Shown here: positions 34,192 to 41,748 of the stretch, one piece after another
Layout: each line of letters begins with the position of its first letter
Position numbering within the stretch: the first letter of the stretch is position 1
Source: Pseudomonas canadensis
GTDB taxonomy: Bacteria > Pseudomonadota > Gammaproteobacteria > Pseudomonadales > Pseudomonadaceae
DNA length: 64,000 nucleotides
Reading direction: 5' to 3'
Assembly: GCF_000503215.1 (NCBI RefSeq)
Contig: NZ_AYTD01000013.1
Location: 124,001-188,000 of the forward strand
The notes under the pieces: model-generated
The model's input: the letters and a program-made list of their open reading frames with translations, nothing else
The model's database searches: none
What the model was told of the DNA's origin: nothing
Position numbers and translations under genes: made by a program

Positions 34192-34707
34192 ATGGATCTC
34201 GCCAACCTCCAAACCAAAGATTTGCTAAGGCTTCAGTCTGAAGTAATAGCTGAGCTCAGAACTCGTGGAGTCCTGAGAACAATGAACAATCCAGTCGGCG
34301 ACTATGCTGAGTGGCTGGTTGCTTCAGCCCTCGGATTGATGCTCGCCAACAACTCATCTGCTGGCCATGATGCAGTGTCTGATGACGGCAAAAAATTTCA
34401 GATAAAGGCGCGGCGTGCCACCCCTACTAACAAATCCAGACAGCTAGGCGTAATACGCAATTTGGATAAAGGCGATTTCGACGAACTGATCGCAGTTATT
34501 TTCAGCGAGTCCTATGAGGTGTTAGAGGCTGTATCAATCCCACACGCAGTGATATCCGACTACAGCACGCACAGATCACATGTAAATGGTCACGTTTTGA
34601 ACCTCCGGGGAAAACTTCTCGCTGACGGCCGAGTTCGGGATATTCGTGCCGAACTCAACCGAGAAATTTCCCAGCAGACTCACAAAGCGGGCGAGATATC
34701 GAAGTAG
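34192..34707 (+). CDS. DUF6998-like putative nuclease (plus-strand moron)
   Basis: 171 residues from ATG. GDYAEWLVASALGLMLANNSSAGHDAVSDDGKKFQIKARRATPTNKSRQLGVIRNLDKGDFDELIAVIF follows the DUF6998 pattern, a restriction-endonuclease-like fold with E in the first helix, D in GHDAV and the QIK motif standing in for (D/E)xK. Such proteins occur beside defence genes. It is transcribed against the phage operon at the early/late boundary, a typical moron site. Target and activity unknown. Confidence 0.72.
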   Translation: MDLANLQTKDLLRLQSEVIAELRTRGVLRTMNNPVGDYAEWLVASALGLMLANNSSAGHDAVSDDGKKFQIKARRATPTNKSRQLGVIRNLDKGDFDELIAVIFSESYEVLEAVSIPHAVISDYSTHRSHVNGHVLNLRGKLLADGRVRDIRAELNREISQQTHKAGEISK

Positions 34708-34919
34708 TAGTCCTTCCCTTCTTCAAAACGCTCGGCGCGGTCGGCGGCCACGTTAACGGTGTATTCACCATAAGGCGTGTACTTGCCGTAGATCGCGTCT
34801 TCTTCCACTGGATTGGCTGACCACACTGCACCGAAGTGCAGGCGGGTCAATGATTCCGTCGAGCTCTGAACGGGCCCCTTAGAGCGGAGAGTCATTTTGC
34901 AGCGAGTGATATGCGACAT
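34680..34919 (-). CDS. Small conserved phage protein
   Basis: 79 residues with ACAGAGGATCTCCC before ATG. The pattern CKMTLRSKG...FGAVWSANPVEEDAIYGKYTPYGEYTVNVAADRAERFEEGKDYYFDISPA is widespread in tailed phages but has no known function. Its end overlaps the convergent nuclease-like gene by 28 bases. Confidence 0.78.
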   Translation of the reverse strand: MSHITRCKMTLRSKGPVQSSTESLTRLHFGAVWSANPVEEDAIYGKYTPYGEYTVNVAADRAERFEEGKDYYFDISPAL

Positions 34920-34983
34920 CGGGAGATCCTCTGTATCGAATGGGCAGGAGGGTCTTTCCGGTCTATCGCCTGCGCTTGGGCAA

Positions 34984-35010
34984 TAAAAAACCCGGCTCGA
35001 TGGCCGGGTT
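34984..35010 (-). terminator. Rho-independent terminator
   Basis: On the minus strand AACCCGGC-CATCGA-GCCGGGTT runs into TTTTATT. It directly follows the small membrane-protein gene and precedes the conserved small phage gene. Confidence 0.8.
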
Positions 35011-35017
35011 CCTTAAG

Positions 35018-35254
35018 TTAGAGCTTTTTGGATAACAGGAGTGAAGAACAGCAGTTAACCCCTAGCCCAGATAAAACAAACAAACTAGACGAGATTAGAC
35101 TTTTCATCATCATAATTCCTCCTGTGGTTACGGTCAGTACCGCCGTAATCGGCATTGCTATTAAGGTTGCTGAGAAGTACAAGCCAACGGTTAAAAGGAA
35201 TGCTAGGAGTAACTTTCCTGCTGCAGCGGATAAATTGCTCGTCCCCTGGTCCAT
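35018..35254 (-). CDS. Small two-span membrane protein
   Basis: 78 residues from an ATG; an ATG at 35290 is also in frame. Two hydrophobic spans (GKLLLAFLLTVGLYFSATLIAMPITAVL and MMKSLISSSLFVLSGLGVNCC). A strong terminator follows its stop at once, which favours this strand over a plus-strand frame across the same bases. AT-rich, probably an insertion. Confidence 0.5.
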   Translation of the reverse strand: MDQGTSNLSAAAGKLLLAFLLTVGLYFSATLIAMPITAVLTVTTGGIMMMKSLISSSLFVLSGLGVNCCSSLLLSKKL

Positions 35255-35372
35255 AACGCTAGCTCGCGTTATCCAAAAAACACTAACCATGCTGCGAAGG
35301 CGATCTATTTGAGCGCAGAGTCGACAGCATGGGTTTAATTTCGCTCATCCGCTCACTGATGTCAACTGGCAA

Positions 35373-36068
35373 TCACGCGGCGCGCTCAATCAGCAATCCT
35401 TCCCCCTCAAGAATCTCAGCAGCGTGCGCCAGGGCTTCGTTCACCAGGTCATCAGCAGCCTTGCCAATGTCCTGGCGCCACCGGCGCCGGGTAGACTCGG
35501 GCGTAGCGTCGTTGTCCCAGGTGTTCATGTCGTAAAAGCTGTCCTTCAGCACGATCATGTCCGCAGATCGCGACTCATCCTTGCGAGCCTTCGACTTTCC
35601 GGCGGCCAGCGCTGCCTTCACTACCGCCTCGCGGCGCCAGTCGGGCGTATCCAGGGGAATATCGACCGATATCGACGTGGCGACCTTGGGCCGCGCGCCC
35701 TTCAGTTGCGGCACCGCCCAGGCCGTGGTCGCCTTGAACAGGAACAGCTTCGGCGCAGGGGTGCTAATCAGGGCCTGTAGTGCCGATATGGATTGAACCT
35801 TGCGGCCGCGATGCGTGCTGTACTTGGCCACAAGCGCGTCCCAGTGCTTTGGCTCGAGCGCACTATGCAGGCGAGCTGATACCCAGCAATCAACCTGGGT
35901 GCGGTCGATTGTGTCAGCGCCACGGGAGCGTACCAGAGTCGCCAGATCTCCACCTTCTTCCTCGTCGGCAGAGTTGTACAGCTTCTGCCATGCCTGCTTG
36001 CTGGTGTTGTCGATGGCTTCGGCGGCGAGAGCCGAAACAACTGCGTTCAATACGCCTAGATAGATCAT
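35373..36068 (-). CDS. Candidate Q-type late antiterminator (unrecognised protein)
   Basis: 231 residues from an ATG with GAGGGCTGCAGC that overlaps the NinG stop in ATGA. No certain family. It has ALEPKHWDALVAKYSTHRGRKVQSISALQ, like the helical core of some Q antiterminators, and a basic helical end (ARKDESRSADMIVLKDSF...ESTRRRWRQDIGKAADDLV). It is the last early leftward gene, right after NinG and before the late genes, the place of Q in lambda. Function is inference from position. Confidence 0.6.
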   Translation of the reverse strand: MIYLGVLNAVVSALAAEAIDNTSKQAWQKLYNSADEEEGGDLATLVRSRGADTIDRTQVDCWVSARLHSALEPKHWDALVAKYSTHRGRKVQSISALQALISTPAPKLFLFKATTAWAVPQLKGARPKVATSISVDIPLDTPDWRREAVVKAALAAGKSKARKDESRSADMIVLKDSFYDMNTWDNDATPESTRRRWRQDIGKAADDLVNEALAHAAEILEGEGLLIERAA

Positions 36069-36667
36069 GCTGCAGCCCTCTTGAGTTCTCTGGTCTTTGC
36101 CCGGTATTTGGCCTTGATGGCCTTGATCTCTTCCGCGGTGTACTTGCACGGCGCGTGCATGCCCTCCAGCCAGGCGACCTTCTCGGCGCCGATGCGCAGC
36201 ACAAGGCGAATGCGGTACTCCACGGCGTTGCCGGAAAGGTTGCGGTTGCACTTCACACACTGCCGGTGGATGTTCAGCGGCTCGAAACGTAGCTCTGGGC
36301 ATGCGCCGACGGAACGATAGTGCCCAGCGTCCCAGCGGCTGCCCGTCATCAGGTCGCTGTCGTTCGGCGTGGAGTCGCAGCTGATGCACGGCAGGTGTGC
36401 GTCACGGAGGCGCACGTACTCGTTCACGGCGCCCTGAGCTTCGCGCAGGTGGTCCGCCCTGCTCTTCAGCTTCTCCTTGCGGACCTTGATCTCGGCGCGC
36501 TCGATATCGGCCAAGGCCTTGCGAGCCTTCGGCTCATGCCGTGGCGCGTCGATCATTGCGCAGGCCGGGCTGCATACCGCCTGCCCCATGCGCGAAGGCA
36601 CGAATAAGGCCCTGCACGTAGCGACTCGGCATTTCTTCGGCCTGGCCGGCTTTCGTTCGATGCTCAT
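36065..36667 (-). CDS. ninG: NinG-like recombination protein (Rap family)
   Basis: 200 residues from ATG with GGGAGCGTGTACC. Zinc-binding N-terminus (KKCRVATCRALFVPSRMGQAVCSPACA), then the NinG core LREAQGAVNEYVRLRDAHLPCISCDSTPNDSD..GSRWDAGHYRSVGACPELRFEPLNIHRQCVKCNRNLSGNAVEYRIRLVLRIG. In lambda, NinG/Rap aids RecBCD-pathway recombination and acts as an endonuclease on branched DNA. Confidence 0.92.
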   Translation of the reverse strand: MSIERKPARPKKCRVATCRALFVPSRMGQAVCSPACAMIDAPRHEPKARKALADIERAEIKVRKEKLKSRADHLREAQGAVNEYVRLRDAHLPCISCDSTPNDSDLMTGSRWDAGHYRSVGACPELRFEPLNIHRQCVKCNRNLSGNAVEYRIRLVLRIGAEKVAWLEGMHAPCKYTAEEIKAIKAKYRAKTRELKRAAA

Positions 36668-36879
36668 TGGTACACGCTCCCAGCCTGACCTGGCGCATTG
36701 CTGTTGGTGCAAGCCAAGTCATGATCACTTGCTCTCGGGCAGCGCTTGCATCCGCACACAGGGCACAGAATCATTTTCGTGGATGAGAGCGGCAACCACA
36801 TGAAGCCGACCTGCTGGCCCAGCTTGTTCTCAGCGATACAGCGGTGGCATTCGCAGTTGAGTGGAGTGGTCAAAGGCAC
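36664..36879 (-). CDS. Small zinc-ribbon-like protein
   Basis: 71 residues from a GTG preceded by a perfect AAGGAGGT. Two Cys pairs are visible (CECHRCIAE and CPVCGCKRCPRASDHDLACTNS), so zinc binding is likely. Overlaps NinG by 4 bases and the upstream gene by 10. Common in nin regions of Pseudomonas phages; function unknown. Confidence 0.78.
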   Translation of the reverse strand: MPLTTPLNCECHRCIAENKLGQQVGFMWLPLSSTKMILCPVCGCKRCPRASDHDLACTNSNAPGQAGSVYQ

Positions 36880-37148
36880 GGCTCGACCTCCTTGGCTTTC
36901 TGCTGCTCGGGGGCGAAGTCGCCGCGAAGGGGCATCAGGTTCTTCTCATGCTTGATTGCCCATTCATCGCGGAAACGGCACATCCAACCACCGATTCCCG
37001 CCGATGGCCTGAACTGGTATTTCTTACCTGACGTCGGCGAAACCACTACCTCGTTTGGCAGAACGAAGTGCATCAATTCCGCTGTCTCGCCCATGTAGCC
37101 ACCAGAGATCACCAGCGCGAGTTCGCCCGGCTTGAAGTTATGGCTCAT
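36870..37148 (-). CDS. Hypothetical nin-region protein
   Basis: 92 residues with CAAGGAGGCTGC before ATG. An SH3-like beta-rich beginning (PGELALVISGGYMGETAELMHFVLPNEVVVSPTSGKKYQF) is visible. Overlaps both neighbours, so it is co-translated in the leftward early operon. Function unknown. Confidence 0.75.
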   Translation of the reverse strand: MSHNFKPGELALVISGGYMGETAELMHFVLPNEVVVSPTSGKKYQFRPSAGIGGWMCRFRDEWAIKHEKNLMPLRGDFAPEQQKAKEVEPCL

Positions 37149-37660
37149 GCAGCCTCCTTGAATGCTTCAAACTCTGCCATCTCGGTCAAGCGCTCTTCGG
37201 TGAGCGTCGGCCAGTCATGCAGCACCAGGTACGCGCAGCACTGGCGCCAGAAGTCTTGGAAGACCTCTTCGCCCATCGAGTCGTAGGAAAGACTGCGGGG
37301 TGTCTTGCGGGTGAGCTGGCCCAGGCCAGGGATGTCGAACAGCTCCTCATTGCAGTACACGCCCGACTCCAGTTGCAGGGCCTTGATCGCGTCATGGGAC
37401 TGCTTGTCAGAGAACCGATCGATGTTCTGGCTCAGCACCCGGCCCAGGCCGTGGACCAATCCATTGAACCGTGGGTTGCGCGGCTGCTTGAGGTCGGCGC
37501 GGATCTTGGTGTTGATGCGGAAATCCCGCTCGCGGAGGATCGACCGGTCAGCGTCGGAGGACGGCACGAACGCGGCAACCTCCTTGCCGGTGGCTGGGTC
37601 TACCAGGCGGCGCAGCACCAGGTACACGGGCATTGGGCGAGGCTTGGCAGGCTTGGTCAT
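37145..37660 (-). CDS. DUF1367 family protein
   Basis: 171 residues with GGAGGTTGCAGC before ATG. The core KIRADLKQPRNPRFNGLVHGLGRVLSQNIDRFSDKQSHDAIKALQLESGVYCNEE, then TPRSLSYDSMGEEVFQDFWRQCCAYLVLHDWP fits DUF1367, a phage family of unknown role located like NinB in lambdoid phages. It may take part in recombination or replication. Confidence 0.8.
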   Translation of the reverse strand: MTKPAKPRPMPVYLVLRRLVDPATGKEVAAFVPSSDADRSILRERDFRINTKIRADLKQPRNPRFNGLVHGLGRVLSQNIDRFSDKQSHDAIKALQLESGVYCNEELFDIPGLGQLTRKTPRSLSYDSMGEEVFQDFWRQCCAYLVLHDWPTLTEERLTEMAEFEAFKEAA

Positions 37661-38133
37661 GCTGCAACCTCCGTCAAAGGTTCGCCGGCGCGCCGGGCCA
37701 AAAGATGTTCACGCGAGATAAAGGCGTCGACGACGAAGCCGCCAAGGTCGATCGCCAGCTGAATGCCATCGCCCTTGCCGCGAGCCACGTAGTACTTGCG
37801 ATCCTTACGCCCTTGAACCGGGTCAAGGACGGAGTAGTTCTCGTCGGTGACCTCGATCAAGATCTGGTGGTTGCCGCCTTCGATGTTTAGTGAAGGTGAC
37901 GTGCACAGATAAACACCCTCATCAGCAAGCGGTGGGCAGTCCAGGCTAAAGAAGGCAGTGTATTCAACGCCGAGGCGCTCCAGCATCTGCCGCAAGGTCA
38001 GACCCCCGTCGCGATAGGGCTTGTGCATCTCTTCGATGACTTCCGGTGCAGGGCGCCCAACGATCATTGCCAGGCAGGTCGACACGCAGCTGTACGGGCA
38101 CGGTTGCATTTGGTGAGTGATGAGCGGGTTCAT
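37657..38133 (-). CDS. C39-like cysteine peptidase
   Basis: 158 residues. QMQPCPYSCVSTCLAMIVG has the Gln and Cys (C16) spacing of C39/papain-like peptidases, and GGNHQILIEVTDENYSVLDPVQG supplies the His and Asp. It lacks a transporter domain, signal peptide or membrane span, so it would act in the cytoplasm. Overlaps both neighbours by 4 bases. Substrate unknown; a peptidase in a nin-like region is uncommon. Confidence 0.72.
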   Translation of the reverse strand: MNPLITHQMQPCPYSCVSTCLAMIVGRPAPEVIEEMHKPYRDGGLTLRQMLERLGVEYTAFFSLDCPPLADEGVYLCTSPSLNIEGGNHQILIEVTDENYSVLDPVQGRKDRKYYVARGKGDGIQLAIDLGGFVVDAFISREHLLARRAGEPLTEVAA

Positions 38134-38486
38134 AACTGCTCTCCCTTGCCCATGGCGGCGTCGAGCAACGCGTCCAGGTCTTCACCGGTCATCCCGGTCG
38201 CGTGTGGACCAATCCACTCCACGACTTCGATATAGCCGCTGCGCGCCAGACGGAGCCATTCGTAACGGGCTGCGCCCTTGCGCAGCGACCCGATCTCAGC
38301 CTTCTGCTCAGCATTCACCCGCTCGTAGGCTTCGTATCCGGCCTTGAGGACGGAGACTTCGGCCTGGAGTGCTTCAACCTCTTGCCAGAGTCGGTCGGAA
38401 AGCGGATCGAACCAGCCAGCCATTTTTTTCAAGCTGCGTATGTGTTCGGCAAGCTCGGCGGATGTTTGTTCTCGGACGTAGGTCAT
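38130..38486 (-). CDS. Coiled-coil hypothetical protein
   Basis: 118 residues with TGGAGCAAGAGCT before ATG. A central coiled coil (LWQEVEALQAEVSVLKAGYEAYERVNAEQKAEIGSLRKGAARYEWLR) ends in a common phage motif (ARYEWLRLARSG). Function unknown. Part of the tightly overlapping leftward operon. Confidence 0.72.
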   Translation of the reverse strand: MTYVREQTSAELAEHIRSLKKMAGWFDPLSDRLWQEVEALQAEVSVLKAGYEAYERVNAEQKAEIGSLRKGAARYEWLRLARSGYIEVVEWIGPHATGMTGEDLDALLDAAMGKGEQL

Positions 38487-38821
38487 AGCTCTTGCTCCAG
38501 TGACTCTCCGCCATCACCCGGCGCAGAACCGGCCTTCGCCAGCGCAATGACCTTCTCGGCCTGCTCCAGCAACTCTGGGTACTGATCATCCCAATTCTGC
38601 TTGTAGGCCTTGGCCATCATGGCTTCGAGGGTCTTCAGCAGTTCTGGAGCGGTGCGCATGAGGTAAGCATTCGCCCAGCTTTCGTCTCCGATCACGAACT
38701 TGATGCCGTTGTGGTCCATGGCACCGATGGTGGCGATCTCAAGCGGATCCCCATCTCGCATTACGCAGACGCAGTAGTCCTGCCGGTCTACGAGCCATTG
38801 CTCTTTGGTGTGGTTGCTCAT
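38483..38821 (-). CDS. Hypothetical early protein
   Basis: 112 residues. The pattern EIATIGAMDHNGIKFVIGDESWANAYLMRTAPELLKTLEAMM belongs to a common family of small phage proteins whose helical end carries APELL. 4-base overlaps on both sides. Function unknown. Confidence 0.75.
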   Translation of the reverse strand: MSNHTKEQWLVDRQDYCVCVMRDGDPLEIATIGAMDHNGIKFVIGDESWANAYLMRTAPELLKTLEAMMAKAYKQNWDDQYPELLEQAEKVIALAKAGSAPGDGGESLEQEL

Positions 38822-39531
38822 GTCCGTTGCTCCATGGTCTTCTTGCCGAACCTGGCCAGCAGCAGCGCACGCGCTGATTTGCCGTCAGTCGGGATGCCCT
38901 GCTGAAGGATTCGCGCCTGGGTCTGCTGGTCGGCCAGTTCGTTGGCCAGTTCGAATTCGGTCTTCTGGCTGTCGTGGCCTATCCCGGTGAGGATCTTGCC
39001 GTCGAGTGGTTGCCCGGCCTGAGCGCGGCGAAGGATGATTTCGTAGTTGCGGTCAAACCTGGCGCGAAGTCCCTTGTCTTCCTGCTTGGCGACGCGCAGA
39101 TCGAAAAGCCCGGTAGCCTCGGCGGCCAGCTTCACCGCTTCATGGCTGTACGCAGCCATCAGCGCTTCGATCCAGGCGTCAGCAGCGGCTGGCATGCCGA
39201 AGTCTTCCGGGCCAGGCACGCACATGGCGATGAACTCACCAACGCTCGGCGCGAAAGGTTTCTTGAGCTTGCGGCACTTCTGGATGCCGAACTCGATCTG
39301 CTCCAGGGTGCGGATGCCCGCCTCGGCGAACTCCTTGATCCACTCGGCCTTTGCAGCGTCCAGTGCTTCGGTGGACGGCCACGCCTGGCGCCATGCAGGG
39401 AAGATCCCACGCAGCCGGCGGAACAAGTCGTTAACCACCTCGACCGTCTGCGGCGTGATGTCGATCGGCTGGACATGGCTTTCAGCGGGCAGGTTGCCCA
39501 TGGTCGCCATCAGTTGGTTGACTGGCTTCAT
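38818..39531 (-). CDS. P: Replication protein P-like (helicase loader)
   Basis: 237 residues. VEVVNDLFRRLRGIFPAWRQAWPSTEALDAAKAEWIKEFAEAGIRTLEQIEFGIQKCRKLKKPFAPSVGEFIAMC matches the lambda P family. P proteins take DnaB helicase from the host and load it at the phage origin bound by O. Follows the O-type gene with a 4-base overlap, as in lambda. Confidence 0.9.
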   Translation of the reverse strand: MKPVNQLMATMGNLPAESHVQPIDITPQTVEVVNDLFRRLRGIFPAWRQAWPSTEALDAAKAEWIKEFAEAGIRTLEQIEFGIQKCRKLKKPFAPSVGEFIAMCVPGPEDFGMPAAADAWIEALMAAYSHEAVKLAAEATGLFDLRVAKQEDKGLRARFDRNYEIILRRAQAGQPLDGKILTGIGHDSQKTEFELANELADQQTQARILQQGIPTDGKSARALLLARFGKKTMEQRT

Positions 39532-40322
39532 GGGCGAGCCACAAGGCCGTCAGCCCACGCGTTGCTGTTGAAGTCTGGTTCGCCAGACTGAGGGCGCGGC
39601 GTGAACTGGTGGACGTTGCTACCGGCCGGCGACGGATCCGGTACTTCGTCTTCCCAGCGCTTGCCGTTGATCCACGTCGATGGGTGCGGGATGAACCGGC
39701 CTTCGTCCTTGAGCCAGTCTGTCGTGAGGCACTGCGCCCCCAAAGCCTGAACCAAAGAATCGAAAAGCTCGTTGGTCAGCTTGAGCTTGTCCCACGCCTT
39801 GCGTGCAGCCTCCTTGCCCACCTTGCGTGGATACAGGGCCCAGAACTGCGCGAACAACTCAGCGTGATCGACCTCATCATCGCCATAAGGCTTTTGTTCT
39901 TTATCTTCTCTTCTCTTCTCTTCTCTGGTCCGCAAACTGTCCGCATCACTAGCGGACACATTGCGGACATTCTTCGCCTTTCTGTCGTTGCGCTTGCGCT
40001 CGTTATCATTGGCGCGGCGCTTGGCGCTGGCCCCGTTATGCTCTTCAAAGCGAGGCATTACGAGGCTTCCGTCGTCTTGGATGCCCGCCCATTCCACGTC
40101 AATCATGGCCTGGGTAAAGCCTGGCCAGCCCACCACTGCATCCATCGCGTCGACGGTGTAGCCCACCAGCACGCCATCATCACAATGGGTGTCGAAGATG
40201 CTCCAAGCGATATGCAGTCCGCCGATGATCCGCAACCTGTCCGCTTTCAATGCGGACACCATTCGGAACACTTTCGGATGCGTCTGAAGGTCTATTCGCA
40301 TTTTTATCCAATCTCCGGCCAT
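39528..40322 (-). CDS. O: Replication initiation protein O-like
   Basis: 264 residues with AAAGGAGCCAAGTA before ATG. The N-terminus (MAGDWIKMRIDLQTHPKVFRMVSALKAD) is a winged-helix initiator domain; a charged linker follows (ERKRNDRKAKNVRN...REEKRREDKEQK); the C-terminus has FWALYPRKVGKEAARKAWDKLK and RFIPHPSTWINGKRWEDE, the domain that binds the helicase loader. The linker is coded by the repeat array described as the candidate origin. Confidence 0.88.
   Translation of the reverse strand: MAGDWIKMRIDLQTHPKVFRMVSALKADRLRIIGGLHIAWSIFDTHCDDGVLVGYTVDAMDAVVGWPGFTQAMIDVEWAGIQDDGSLVMPRFEEHNGASAKRRANDNERKRNDRKAKNVRNVSASDADSLRTREEKRREDKEQKPYGDDEVDHAELFAQFWALYPRKVGKEAARKAWDKLKLTNELFDSLVQALGAQCLTTDWLKDEGRFIPHPSTWINGKRWEDEVPDPSPAGSNVHQFTPRPQSGEPDFNSNAWADGLVARP
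39903..39968. other. Candidate replication origin inside O gene
   Basis: Four GTCCGC hexamers lie in perfect symmetry: two direct at 39928 and 39939, two inverted (GCGGAC) at 39952 and 39963, 11 bp apart within each pair and 13 bp between start points across the centre. Beside them is a tract of five TTCTC pentamers, purine-only on the O-coding strand, leading into an A-rich stretch. Lambda ori has the same plan: iterons in O followed by a purine/AT-rich melting region. Confidence 0.65.
40217..40268. repeat. Second GTCCGC array at the 5' end of O
   Basis: GTCCGC occurs at 40217 and 40239 with ATCCGC at 40228, then inverted GCGGAC at 40252 and a degenerate TCGGAA at 40263. Spacings are 11, 11, 13 and 11 bp, the same geometry as the array 290 bp downstream in the gene. 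Probably a second binding cluster for the same protein. Confidence 0.55.
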
Positions 40323-41176
40323 TACTTGGCTCCTTTGCCGACAAGGCCGGCCAATTCAAGGAAGCGATCCACGTACCAGTGAGGCTGCGTCTCGCGGGGG
40401 CATTGAGGGCTGGTGAGGTTCTTGCCGTAGGCCAGGCCTTTCTCGGTCACGGACCAGAAATCGACCATTTCCTGCTTGGAGTTTTTGCGCTGGAGCAGCG
40501 TCAGGAAGCCGTGAGCCTTGAGTTCAAGGTTGAAAGCGCGGGCGGTGCTGGCGATGGCGTGATCTTTGATCAGGGCGGTGATTGCCTTGGTAGGCATCGA
40601 AGAGCCGCCAGCGGCGTCAGGCGCAGCGTCCACCGCATAGCCTGGAAGGAACTTGGCGTCCAGGCCGTTGTTGGCGGCGATCTTGGCCAGCATCAGCATC
40701 TTGCTGGAGTTGGCAGGCTTTAACAGGCGGTCGAAGCATTCCAAAATGGCAAGCTCGCCGACGATCTTGGAGTTGTTCGGGCCCTGGACGGAAAAGGTGC
40801 CGGTCTTGCGAATGCTCGGCAGAACCTGGCCCACCACCCACTCTTCGAACTTCTCGGCGGCCGGCAGCTTGGACTTCATCACCAGCCGGTACAGGTCGCG
40901 CTCAGGAATAATGGTCATGAAACCACCACCCTGTTTCGGGGTAGTGGTCGCGGCCTTGCAGTGACGGGACACGGCGTTCTCTGGCTTCGAGTAACCCAGT
41001 GCGTCAGCGACATCGCGGGCGATAAACCATGGATCGCCGAGCTTGTCGGTGATGACCCGGATCGCAGCGCCGTCGAAGTCAAACGGAATTACTGAGGAAT
41101 TGCGCGCCACGTTTTCAGATTGCGAAAAACGTGGCGCGAGATTGGCAGAGCTATTGATATGTGGCGGGGTTTGCAT
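40322..41176 (-). CDS. BRO-N family antirepressor-like protein
   Basis: 284 residues with GTGAGGCCGATT before ATG. Residues about 35-130 are a BRO-N domain (IRVITDKLGDPWFIARDVADALGYSKPENAVSRHCK...IIPERDLYRLVMKSKLPAAEKFEEWVVGQVLPSIRKTG). The C-terminal half (IVGELAILECFDRLLKPANSSKMLMLAKIAANNG...) is a second DNA-binding-type domain. Such proteins counteract the lysogeny repressor or regulate early genes. Overlaps the O start by one base. Confidence 0.87.
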   Translation of the reverse strand: MQTPPHINSSANLAPRFSQSENVARNSSVIPFDFDGAAIRVITDKLGDPWFIARDVADALGYSKPENAVSRHCKAATTTPKQGGGFMTIIPERDLYRLVMKSKLPAAEKFEEWVVGQVLPSIRKTGTFSVQGPNNSKIVGELAILECFDRLLKPANSSKMLMLAKIAANNGLDAKFLPGYAVDAAPDAAGGSSMPTKAITALIKDHAIASTARAFNLELKAHGFLTLLQRKNSKQEMVDFWSVTEKGLAYGKNLTSPQCPRETQPHWYVDRFLELAGLVGKGAK

Positions 41177-41207
41177 ATAATCGGCCTCACAAAGTGTTAT
41201 CGAATTA

Positions 41208-41250
41208 GCCGACCTTGACCGTCGGCTTTTTTGCGCCTGAAATTCAGGCG
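41208..41250. terminator. Plus-direction terminator and palindrome between CII-like and antirepressor genes
   Basis: GCCGAC-cttgacc-GTCGGC followed by six T is a terminator for plus-strand transcripts, i.e. against the operon. Next to it GCCTGAAATTCAGGC is a perfect palindrome at 41236-41250. On the operon strand both form hairpins before the antirepressor start and could limit its expression. Confidence 0.6.
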
Positions 41251-41666
41251 GCCTTTACCGATGCATCCATCACGTCAAGGCTCTGGCGAACGTGGTTGAT
41301 CTCTTGGCGGATAAGGTTCTTTTCGAAGGTGCTGACGTGGTTGTCGTCCAGCGCCTCATGCACGGCGATGGTCAGGTCGGCCACTTCCTTCGCGACATTG
41401 ATCAGCGACTTTGTGAGCCCTTGCGGCTTGGGCGCGGCCTTCGCCACCAGCTCAAAGCCGAACTCATTTGCCAAGGCTTCAAGCGGACGCATGTCGCCGG
41501 TGTGCAGTAAGATCCCGAAAAGATGCTCCACGGTCAGGTGGTGAGCCTCGTTGTCTGGGTTTGCACGCTGAAGCAGGCCAACGTGTGGAACACCCATCTT
41601 TGCAGCCAGGGACTTGGGCTCGTTGCCCTTCACTGCTGCCTGGCATGCATCCAAAAAGTCTTCCAT
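41244..41666 (-). CDS. CII-like regulatory protein
   Basis: 140 residues from an ATG with GAGGTTTTACGA. EDFLDACQAAVKGNEPKSLAAKMGVPHVGLLQRANPDNEAHHLTVEHLFGILLHTGDMRPLEALANEFGF matches the phage regulatory CII family (CP76-like), with a helix-turn-helix and helical C-terminus. It follows cro as cII does in lambda and may steer the lysis-lysogeny choice. A longer upstream frame lacks support. Confidence 0.75.
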   Translation of the reverse strand: MEDFLDACQAAVKGNEPKSLAAKMGVPHVGLLQRANPDNEAHHLTVEHLFGILLHTGDMRPLEALANEFGFELVAKAAPKPQGLTKSLINVAKEVADLTIAVHEALDDNHVSTFEKNLIRQEINHVRQSLDVMDASVKAA

Positions 41667-41748
41667 TCGTAAAACCTCAAATTTGTTTCCGTGGCGCCCT
41701 GCCGGTGCAGAAGCGATCATTTGCTCAATGGAACGGCGGACAGGGATG

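Noticed and set aside
35028..35312. 94-codon plus-strand frame over the small membrane-protein gene
   Set aside because: It needs a TTG start and has no terminator; the minus-strand frame ends just before a strong terminator and has the better membrane pattern.
36069..36389. Upstream extension of the Q-position gene to 338 codons
   Set aside because: The extra part is NinG read in another frame; the ATG at 36068 has a good ribosome site and the ATGA overlap typical of this operon.
39903..39926. TTCTC pentamer tract as a CRISPR or phase-variable repeat
   Set aside because: It codes in frame for the charged linker of O and has no spacer structure; a pentamer change would break O, so phase variation is unlikely.
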